55,192 nucleotides of DNA, taken from the NCBI GenBank assembly GCA_043747595.1, contig JAYTOX010000008.1, positions 1-55,192 on the forward strand, written 5' to 3'. This DNA is from JADKIH01 sp043747595. Lineage in GTDB: Bacteria > Bacteroidota > Bacteroidia > AKYH767-A > 2013-40CM-41-45. The position numbers were made by a program, and so were the translations under genes. Below, in pieces: positions 8,095-19,000 of the stretch (its first letter is position 1; each line of letters opens with the position of its first letter). The notes under the pieces are model-generated. The model was not told the DNA's origin, searched no databases, and worked only from the letters and a program-made list of their open reading frames with translations.

Positions 8095-9702
8095 ATGAAA
8101 AAAACAACTACAACATTGATTCTTTGTGTTTTCATTTTTCTTTCAGTAAAAAGTTTCGCTCAAACTTATCCGTTGTTTAACATAACAGCATTCGATTCGA
8201 CACAGTCGACAGGATATTATTTTTTCTGTCCGTATAAATTATCGGGCTTTCCTTTTTTTCCGGCAGGAAAACAGCATCAAATGATACTCGATAAAGATGG
8301 AAGCGTAATTTATTACAATAACAAAGTAGGATATTTTGCCGGCGACTTTAAACTTCAACCAAATGGAGTGATGTCTTATTGTGGGCAAGATTATTTTTAT
8401 TTAATGGACAGTACATTTACTGTTTACGATTCTATATCGACCGGGAATGGAATTTATTTTGATATCCATGATTTGCAGATATTGCCTAACAACCACTTTC
8501 TAATACTTGGAGTAGAAAATAGGACAATGGATTTAAGTTCATATCCGATTTTCTTACATAATGGAACCGCAGGCAGTGCAAATGCAATTGTGAAAGGATA
8601 TGTTCTTCAAGAATTAGATTCGGCGAAGAATATAGTATTTGAATGGCGAGCGCTCGATCATTATGCGTTTGATGATGTAGATGATTTTTGGTTGAATGAT
8701 ACACTTCATGTAGATTGGACGCATGTGAACGCTGCAGAAATGGATTACGATGGAAATTTTTTAGTCTCAAGTCGGCATTTTGATGAGATTACAAAAATTA
8801 GCAGAGCCGATAGTTCAATAATATGGAGACTTGGAGGAAAACGAAACGACTTTGTTTTTATAAATGATCCCAATATGTTTTTTTCGCAACATGATTGTAG
8901 GAGAATTGCAAATGGACATTTGACTTTGTTCGATAATGGAAGAGACCTTAGTATTCGACATTTTGCAAGTTCAAAGGAGTATGAACTTGATGAAGTAAAT
9001 CATGTTGCTAATTTGGTTTGGAGTCATAGCGAAGGGCCTGATGAGTGGAGTATTTCTCAAGGGAACACACAACGTTTACCGAACGGAAATACGTTGACGA
9101 GTTATGGAAATCTTACTCCAACGCCAATAGTTTTTAATGTAGTCGATTCGCTTCATAACAAAGTTTTTGAAATTATGTTTCCCGACTCGCAGATCACTTA
9201 TCGCAGTTATAATTTCCCCTCAATTCCATGGCAGCTTAATCGTCCGCAGATTACTTGTAACACTGTAGGCCCGCAGTCTTATTTAATAGCTGATAGTGGT
9301 CACGTACAATACCATTGGTCGAATGGAGAATCAACACGGAGTATTTTGATCACAGATACCGGCAATTATTCAGTGTTCGTGCCACGAGGCGATGGAGGAT
9401 TTATTTCTTCCGAAAAGTTTATGGTGAATGACATTAATGATCCATGTGGTACATTAAATGTGAATGGACCTTCAACAGTAGTTTCCATTTCACTTTTCCC
9501 AAATCCAGCTTCAAGTACATTAACAGTGATTTCAAATCAGCTGTTACCTGATTCGTTTGAGCTAATTGATCAGTTAGGGCGAAGAGTAGTAGCAGGAACA
9601 ATACAAAAAGGGAATACAATTCAAATAGATATAAGTGAGCTAGCGAATGGAATGTATATTTTGAAAACGCGAGACTTCCAGAAGAAACTTATAAAGTACT
9701 AG
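8095..9702 (+). CDS. Arylsulfotransferase (ASST)-like secreted protein with T9SS sorting domain
   Basis: 535 residues. A signal peptide occupies residues 1-23. The body (about 30-380) follows the ASST beta-propeller pattern: HDLQILPNNHFLILG, then DWTHVNAAEMD.DGNFLVSSRHFDEI with His210, Arg227 and His228, then IIWRLGG (242-248), SQHDCRR (264-270) and LFDNG (278-282). Family members transfer sulfate between phenols without PAPS. Residues 465-535 form a type A T9SS domain (SLFPNPASSTLTV ... LANGMYILKT), so the protein should be exported to the cell surface or outside. The substrate cannot be deduced; a degradative or non-catalytic propeller role is possible. It is preceded by a leader with two inverted repeats and followed by a strong terminator, so it is transcribed alone. 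Confidence 0.85.
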   Translation: MKKTTTTLILCVFIFLSVKSFAQTYPLFNITAFDSTQSTGYYFFCPYKLSGFPFFPAGKQHQMILDKDGSVIYYNNKVGYFAGDFKLQPNGVMSYCGQDYFYLMDSTFTVYDSISTGNGIYFDIHDLQILPNNHFLILGVENRTMDLSSYPIFLHNGTAGSANAIVKGYVLQELDSAKNIVFEWRALDHYAFDDVDDFWLNDTLHVDWTHVNAAEMDYDGNFLVSSRHFDEITKISRADSSIIWRLGGKRNDFVFINDPNMFFSQHDCRRIANGHLTLFDNGRDLSIRHFASSKEYELDEVNHVANLVWSHSEGPDEWSISQGNTQRLPNGNTLTSYGNLTPTPIVFNVVDSLHNKVFEIMFPDSQITYRSYNFPSIPWQLNRPQITCNTVGPQSYLIADSGHVQYHWSNGESTRSILITDTGNYSVFVPRGDGGFISSEKFMVNDINDPCGTLNVNGPSTVVSISLFPNPASSTLTVISNQLLPDSFELIDQLGRRVVAGTIQKGNTIQIDISELANGMYILKTRDFQKKLIKY

Positions 9703-9743
9703 CAGAGAATTATGGAATAGAAGTTTAGTTGTAATTCAATTCA

Positions 9744-9778
9744 AACGCCAAAAGGGACCAACCTTTTGGCGTTTTTTT
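9744..9778 (+). terminator. Rho-independent terminator after arylsulfotransferase-like gene
   Basis: A perfect 12-base stem (AACGCCAAAAGG at 9744-9755 with CCTTTTGGCGTT at 9762-9773), a 6-base loop and a T-tract, about 40 bases after the stop codon. Confidence 0.9.
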
Positions 9779-10097
9779 ATGAGGTGAATACAGCAAATTG
9801 ACGATGAAAATATCACGAGTTTTTTGAAGGCTCGCCGTCAACGATTGGATGTTAATAACGAAGAATGGGATGCGGTATTGAAGGCATCAATAAGCCTATT
9901 TTTGTTTATTAAATTAGGATTTTTGCGGTTTGGCGATAATTACTAAGGCTAGAAGTAAGAGATAGCGAGTGGAAGAAGGGAGACTGAATAATTTCCTGAG
10001 AGGTTTACTATGAAAGAACAGAGAATAAACTTCTGTTAAAAATTAAAAGTTGTGCGGGTCTAATATTTCACGACAAAATATTGAGAGAGTTGAATTG
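9779..10097. other. Leader region of the giant repeat-protein operon
   Basis: About 320 bases between a terminator and the giant gene. It holds a nested inverted repeat at 9798-9841 (outer TTGACG/CGTCAA, inner CGAG/CTCG). No clear TAnnTTTG promoter and no small gene were seen. Confidence 0.4.
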
Positions 10098-13000
10098 ATG
10101 AAAAAAAGGGTACTATTATTTTTCTTCTTGTTTAGTCTTGTTGGGAACTGCTTCTCTCAGGTGTTGATACCATTTGTAAAACGGTATGGAGTTACACAAC
10201 CCGGCGGGTTAGAATTAGTTGGAAATGCGATTTTAAGTTGCGATGGGTCGGCACCATCTAGTGGATCGATAGTATGTGGAGCAGCCCAAAGCCAAACTCC
10301 ACCATCAGGTACATCAAAGGATAATGATTTTAAATCTGGCTACATTGATGTAGATGGTGATGCCACAACTTTTAGTTCAAGTAGTGCTGATTTGAGTTTA
10401 GCAGCATGTAGTAAAATAACTTTTGCAGGATTGTATTGGGGAGCAGTAATTACAAATGGGACAACCAATTTTGCAAACCGTTATAATATTAAAATTAAAG
10501 CACCAGGAGCAAGCTCATATACAAGTATCACTGCAGATACGGCATTTGATCTCTCTAGCGGATATAATTATTACAGTTGTTTTAAAGACATTACCTCGAT
10601 AGTTTCTGCAGCAGGAAACGGAACATTTACGATAGCAGATTTAGTTTCAAATACCGGTTCTACAAATCAGTGGGCAGGCTGGAGCATAGTAGTAGTTTAT
10701 AAGAATGAGTTAATGGCTGCTAAAAACATTACTGTTTTTGATGGGTTAGGTTATGTAAATAATTCCGGATCATCAGTAACAGTAAATGTAAATGGATTTT
10801 ACACACCACCCGGAGGGGCAGTGAATTTTGAATTAGGAGAAATTACGTATGATGGAGATAGAGGATTAACAGGCGATTCTTTACTTTTTAAAGGAGCGTC
10901 GGCTTTCGTTTCCGTTTCTGATGCAATGCATCCGGCCGACGATGTATTCAATAGTAGTTTTACAAACAATGCAGTTGAAGATTTGTCACGTAATCCTGCT
11001 TATTCAAACACGCTCGGTTACGATCAATGTACCTTTAAGCCAAACAATGCAGCGAAAAATTATTTATCTAATGGCGCTACCTCTGCACAAATAAAGGTAA
11101 CCACAGGAGGAGAGCAGATTTTTTTAAGGGCGCTAACATCTGTTATTGATACTTATGAGCCCGAGTTGGCAATGAAAAAAACAGTTACCGATTTAGATGG
11201 GGGCGCTGTAAATCCTGGCGACACACTTTTGTATACCATTACAGTAACAAATGCCGGGAACGATACATCGTCAACAACATTGATTACCGATACACTACCT
11301 TTTAATTGTGTTTACGTTCCTGAAAGTGTAATTATAACAGGAGGTCCAAATTTAGGGAGTAAAACAGATGCCTCCGGCGACGATCAATCGGAGTTTTCGG
11401 CACCGGTGGGAAATCAGATTTTGACTATTCGGATGGGAAATGGAGCGAACGCAACAACAGGAGGGCAATTGCCATTTACTGGAACAAATAGCACCTCTTC
11501 TTTAACTTTCAAAGTAAAAATAACAGACGATTGTACCGAGCTATTGTGTAATCCGGTTATCTCTAACCGAGCAAGCATTAATTACAGCGGATTCATTTCC
11601 GGATTATCTAGAAATGGAAAAAGTAATCCATTGTTATTTGATTCCTTAGGTTGTCCGATAGAAGGATATACAGCTACATCTATTACAGTTCCGGTTTCAT
11701 GTACACCACCACCCGATTCTGCAATAGGAGCATGTTTACCTGTAGTTTTTAGCACCATTCCAAATATACGACCAGGTTACGTTTATTATAATTCATCTTG
11801 GGCATCAGTTACCCAAGCAAATGTAGTTGGTCTATACTATGGAATTAGGAAGATTACCGGAACCTCTTGTGCAGATACTATTAAATATACTGTTTACATC
11901 AAAATGGCTACTCCGGCAAATGCTGGGCCGGATCAGACTGTATGTAATGCCGCTTCCGTAACCATGAGTGGAAATTCTGCTGCAGTCGGTGGAGGCACAT
12001 GGACGACAGTTAGTGGACCAAACTCTCCAACAATAACATCACCTAATAATAAGAACACAACAATTACCGGATTAATTCCGGGAACATATAAGTTTGCATG
12101 GACAATTTCGGTTGGTTGTAATAGTACTTCCGATACAATGACCGTTGTAAATAATCCTTTACCTACACCTTCAAATGCAGGCGCGAACCAAAGTCTATGT
12201 AATGTAACTAGTACGACGCTTGCAGGTAATACACCAACAATAGGTACAGGAACATGGACATTGGTGAGTGGACCAAATACACCGGTAATTACTACACCAT
12301 CAAGTCCGACAACAACAGTAACATCAATGATTCCGGGAGTTTATGTTTTTCGTTGGTCGATTGTAAATGGATCATGTGGTGCATCTACATCGGATGTTCA
12401 GGTAACAATATATGCACTTCCAACAACATCGAATGCGGGAGCAAATCAAAGTTTATGTAACACGACTACTACAACACTTACAGGAAATAGCGTAACATCA
12501 GGAAGTGGAAATTGGACCTTGATTAGTGGGCCAAATGTGCCAACAATTACATCGCCGGGAATTTCTAATACAGGTGTTACCGGAATGGTTAGTGGAGTAT
12601 ATGTTTTCAGGTGGACGATTACAAATGGCGTTTGTGCTAGTTCGACGAGCGACGTTCAAATAACAATTTATTCTCCTTCTACAGTTTCTGATGCCGGGCC
12701 AGACCAGGATTTGTGTAATGTAATATCGACAACTTTAGCCGGGAATACACCGACAGCCGGCAGCGGATTGTGGACACTTGTGAGCGGTCCGAATTCGCCA
12801 ACAATTACAACTCCTTCAAGTCCTACTTCATCAGTTACCGGAATGATTACGGGAGTTTATATTTTTTCTTGGACAATAAGCAATGGTGCTTGTCCTTCGT
12901 CATCTTCGAATGTTCAAATTACAAATTCATCATTACCTACGCCTTCAAATGCTGGACCCAATCAAGGATCGTGTAATGTGGCGACATCTACACTTGCTGC

Positions 13001-16000
13001 AAATACACCAGCAAGTGGAACCGGAACCTGGTCTCAAGTAAGCGGACCAAACGCAGCTTCAATTACAAGTGTTTCTAATCCTTCGACTACTGTTACAGGA
13101 CTTGTTACAGGTGTTTATATTTTCAGATGGACAATAAGTAATGGGAGTTGTGCAGTATCCACATCTGATGTACAAATAAGTAATTATGCGCCACCAACAG
13201 CAGCGAATGCAGGAGCGAATCAAAGTTGGTGTAATGTTACATCAACAACATTAACAGGAAATAATCCGGTAGTTGGTACAGGAAATTGGTCACAGTTGAG
13301 TGGACCGAATGCAGCTACGATAACAACGACGTCAAATCCGAGTACAACAGTTACAGGTATGATACCTGGTATTTATGTATTCCGATGGACAATAAGTAAT
13401 GGAAGTTGTTTTTCATCTGCTTCAAGTGTGCAAGTAACTATTTATGCCACACCAACAATTTCAGATGCCGGACCAGACCAAGATTTATGCAATGTTACGA
13501 GCACTACATTCGCAGGAAATACGCCTACAGCGGGAAGCGGATTATGGACATTCGTGAGCGGTCCTAATTTACCTTCTATTACAACTCCATCGAGTGAAAC
13601 TTCTAGCGTTACAGGAATGATTTCCGGAGTATATGTTTTTAAATGGACAATATCGAATGGAGTTTGTGCATCGTCGAGTAACAATGTTACAATCACAATT
13701 TCTCCGACACCAACTGTTGCAGATGCAAATGTTGATCAGGATTTATGTAATGTAAATAATACAACATTAGCAGCGAATGTTGCAGTTTCAGGAAGTGGTA
13801 TCTGGACAATTATAAGCGGGCCTAATTCGCCAACAATTACAACACCAACAAATCCGGGAACGACTGTAACAGGGATGATAGTTGGAGTATATGTTTTTAG
13901 ATGGTCGATAAGCAGTGGAGCTTGTGCAGTTTCGACCGATGATATTCAAGTAACAATTTATGGATTACCATCGGCGTCGAATGCCGGTGTCGATCAAAAT
14001 CTTTGTAATGTAAGTTCTACTACTTTGGCAGGAAATAATCCTGCTGTTGGAGCAGGTACTTGGACCTTAGTGAGTGGTCCGAATGTTCCGGTAATAACTA
14101 CGCCAACATTAAGAAACACAACAGTAACAGGAATGATACCGGGAGTGTATGTTTTGCAATGGACAATTAGCAATGGAGTTTGTGCTTCAACAAATGATCT
14201 TGTACAAATTACCATTTATGATCTTCCAACAACTTCTGTTGCAGGAGCCGATCAGAGTTTGTGTAATGTTACCAGTACAACTCTTGCAGGAAATACTCCA
14301 ACAGTTGGAAGTGGTGTGTGGTCATTGATTAGTGGACCGAATGTTCCTACGATTGTTGCTCCTTCCAATCCAAGTTCGTCTGTTGCCGGAATGATAAAAG
14401 GCGTTTATGTTTTTCGGTGGACAATCAGCAATGGAGTTTGTGCATCATCAACGTCAAATGTTCAAGTAACTATTTATGCACTTCCTACAGTAGCAAATGC
14501 AGGACCAAATCAAAGTTTATGTAATGTAGCTAGCACAACACTTGCAGGAAACAATGCATTGGTTGGAACAGGAACGTGGTCGATAATCAGCGGTCCAAAT
14601 GCGCCAACTATTACTTCGCCAAATAGTCCTTCGTCGAGTATCACAGGAATGATTGCAGGAGTATATATTTTTCAATGGTCAATTACTAATGGCGTATGTG
14701 CTGCATCAACAGCCAATGTGCAAATAACCATTTATGCATTACCAACAGTTTCCAATGCAGGAGTCGATCAGTCATTATGTAATGTAACATCAACATCGCT
14801 TGCAGGAAATAGTCCGACAAGTGGAACAGGAAATTGGACATTAATAAGTGGACCGAATATTCCGACAATTACAACACCATCTAGTGCAACTTCTACCGTA
14901 ACAGGAATGGTAATCGGAACTTATTTTTTCAGGTGGACGATTACAAATGGCGTTTGTGCAACTTCAACTGATGATGTTAAAATTATTATATATGCAATTC
15001 CAACTATTGCAACCGTAGGGCCAAATCAAGATGTATGTTCGGTAACATCTGTATCCTTAGTTGGTAACCGACCAACAATAGGAGCGGGTCAATGGACACT
15101 TGCTAGTGGACCAAATGTTCCGGTGATTACTAATCCTGACAGTGCCACAACAACAGTTACAAGTATGATCACGGGTAGTTATCAATTCACTTGGACAATT
15201 TCAAACGGTGTGTGTGCATCAACATCAGCAGACGTAACCGTTACAATTTATAATCAGCCTACATTTATAGATGCAGGTCCTGATCAAGCTTTGTGTAATG
15301 TTACATCTACAACGATGGCAGGAAATGTTCCCGCAATTGGAACCGGTACATGGACGTTAATTAGCGGCCCAAATATTCCGGCAATTACAGACGTCAACGA
15401 TCCGGGTACAACAATTACCGGAATGGTAATCGGAACATATCAGTATAGCTGGCAAATTGAAAATGGAGTTTGTAAAACTGATCCGGATACAATTAGTATT
15501 ATAAATTATGATTTGCCTTCAACATCAAATGCGGGAGCAAATCAGGACTTATGCAGCGTAACTACAATTACTCTCCATGGAAATGTTCCTGTAGTTGGAA
15601 ATGGAGTTTGGTCGTTGGTAAGTGGGCCGAACGTGCCAGTTATTACCAATCCAACACAAGCAAACACAACAGTTACAGGAATGATCGACGGTGTGTACTT
15701 TTTCCAATGGGACATTTCTAGTGGACCATGTGCTATTTCGTCATCTACCACACAAATTACAATCTATAATGCACCAACATTTGTTGATGCAGGTCTCGAT
15801 CAGAATTTATGTAATGTAAATTCAGTAACGATGAATGCTAATGTTCCTGCAATTGGAACAGGTGCTTGGACATTTCTCACTGGCCCAAATAGTCCTACAA
15901 TCACTTCGGTTAACGATCCGGCTACGACAGTAACAGGAATGATACCGGGAGAATATTTGCTGGGATGGAGTATTTCAAATGGTGTTTGCGTAACCGATGT

Positions 16001-19000
16001 TGATACAGTAATTGTTTCAATTTATGATTTACCAACAGTTGCAGATGCCGGTGCCGATCAGAATTTATGTAATACAGATAGTGCATTTTTTGCAGGCAAC
16101 TTGGCGACTATAGGAAGTGGACAATGGACTTTATTATCGGGGCCAAACATTCCTATCATAGAAAACGACACGATAAATAATTCGAAAGTTTCAGGAATGA
16201 TTTCAGGAAACTATTCTTTCATCTGGACAATTTCAAATGGAGTTTGCACTTCGTCGAGCGACACAATGCAAATTACCATTTTCGATTTACCCGTTATTCC
16301 CAATGCAGGAGCCGATCAAAGTTTGTGTAACATTGATAGTGTAGTGATGTCTGCGAACGCTTCACCAACCGGAAGTTGGAGTATAGCATCAGGTCCGAAT
16401 AGTCCTACAATAACTAACGCAATCGATTCAGCTACATCAATCACCGGATTAATTCCCGGCACATACGTTTTTGTTTGGACGATTAATAGTGGAGTTTGTA
16501 GTCCGGCAACAGATTCGGTGGAGGTTTCTGTTTATGCTTTACCAACAATTGCGACTGCAGGATCAGATCAGGATTTATGTAATTTATCGAGCACTACTTT
16601 TGCAGGAAATAATCCGGTTGTTGGAAATGGCAACTGGGCATTTATAAGCGGACCAAACATTCCTTTAATAGCAGTTCCTTCAGATCCTTCATCGCCCGTG
16701 TCTGGATTGATAGCCGGAGTTTATGAATTTACTTGGGAAATAAGTAATGGAGTTTGTGCATCATCAATAGATACTGTACAAGTTAATGTGTACGACTTAC
16801 CAACGGTAGCAGATGCAGGAGCCGATCAAGAATTATGTGGTGCATCTTCAGCAACGATGAATGGAAATTCTCCATTAACCGGAACTGGAATTTGGACAAA
16901 TCTTAGTGGCCCAAATATTCCTACCATTACTTCCAATTCAGATCCACTCACAACAGTTACAAATTTAATTCCGGGCACCTATTCTTTTGCGTGGACAATT
17001 TCAAACGGAAGTTGTTTGCAAAGTATCGATACAGTAGAGATAACTACGTATCAATTTCCGCCGGTGGTAGATGCAGGATCAGATCAAGCCTTGTGTAATG
17101 CGACCACTACAACACTTTCAGGAAATGCAATTGCAGCAGGTACAGGATTCTGGAATTTTATTAGCGGGCCGAATTCGCCTATCATTTCATCGCCTTCTAG
17201 TCCGGCAACAAATGTGAATGGAATGATTGCAGGAATTTATTTATTCTCTTGGAATGTTGTGAATGGCGTTTGTGCTGTATACAGCGACACTGTTCAAGTT
17301 TCAATTGATGCATTACCGAGTAATGCTAATGCAGGAATTGATCAAAGTTTATGTAATGTGTCATCCATAACTTTAGCAGGAAATAATCCAACTTCAGGAA
17401 ATGGAAATTGGACATTGATAAGTGGACCAAATATTCCGACCATCGTTTCTCCGAATAGTGGAACAACTTCTGTGAATGGCGTCGTTCCCGGAACATATAT
17501 TTATGAATGGAGAATTAGCAATGGAGTATGTGCATCATCGATGGATAGTGTGCAGATTGATATTTATAATATTCCGTCTATAGTAGATGCAGGCGCCGAT
17601 CAATCGTTGTGTAATATTTATACTACAAGCATGGCAGCTAATGTTCCTGCCACTGGAGTTGGAAGCTGGTCGTTAATTAGCGGTCCTGTTATGCCGACAA
17701 TAGCATCAGTAAACGATCCATTCACAGCTATTTCAGGATTGACAGCCGGAACATTTATTTTCGGTTGGACAATTAACAATGGAGTTTGTTCAACGGCTTT
17801 GGACTCAATAATTATAGATGTGTTTGATCAAACTAGTTTTTCAAATGCAGGAACAGATCAAATAATTTGTAACGATACATCAGCAACGCTGAATGGGAAT
17901 AATCCAACAGCAGGAGCAGGAGTTTGGTCGCAACTCAGTGGACCAAATTTAGCGAACATCGTTTCACCGGGCAATCCATCTACCATTGTCACAAATTTAG
18001 TTTCAGGAAATTATTTCTTGATATGGACAATTAGTAATGGTAGTTGCTCAACTTCGTCAGATACAGTAGAGATAATAATTAATAATTTACCCGATGTAGC
18101 AGCTGCCGGACAAGATCAAATCTTGTGTAATGTAACAAGTGTAACAATGGCTGCGAATGCACCGGTAGTAGGAGTTGGGAATTGGACATTAATTTTTGGG
18201 CCTAACACTCCAACAATTGTAAGTTCTTCAAATGAGAACACAACAATTATGGGAATGGTTCCGGGTACTTATTCATTCCGCTGGACGATCACGAATTCAA
18301 TTTGTGCGCCGAATTTTGATGATGTTACAATTCAAATTTATGCATTGCCTTCGGTTGCTTCGGCAGGATCACCTCAAGTTTTGTGTAATGTAAATTCTAT
18401 TTCTCTTTCAGGAAATGTGCCTGCATCGGGAAGTGGAAGTTGGTTACAAGTGAGTGGACCGAATACATCAAACATTATTTCTCCAACAGCTGCTAATACA
18501 ACAGTGAATGGAATAACAGAAGGTGTTTATGAATTTAGTTGGACTATCAGCAATGGAGTGTGTGCAAGCAGTGTAGATACAGTTACAATAAGTATAGACA
18601 GTTTGCCGAGTGTTGCAGATGCAGGAATAGATCAGAGTGTTTGTATAGCCTCGGTATTAACGCTCACCGGAAATAATCCGTTGTCGGGAACAGGTTCTTG
18701 GACGAATATTAGTGGACCTAATTCTCCAGTTATTAGTTCGCCCTCAAGTCCGGTAACAATTGCTTCAGGATTTATTCCTGGTGTTTATGATTACACATGG
18801 ACAATAAGTAATGGTGTTTGTGCTTCAACAACCGATACAGTTAGAATAACAGTTTATGATTTGCCAAACGTGGCCTATGCCGGTAATAATCAAAATGCAT
18901 GTATTGGTTCACTAATTACGCTCGATGCGAATGATGCAATTAATGGTAGCGGAAGTTGGACATTAGTGAGCGGTCCAAATATTCCGGCAATTATTAATCC

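Noticed and set aside
13442..13696. Antisense frames within the giant repeat gene (also 13994-14215, 14686-14868 and 15542-15751)
   Set aside because: They recur because the repeats have biased codon composition; the sense frame is continuous with a signal peptide and sorting domain.
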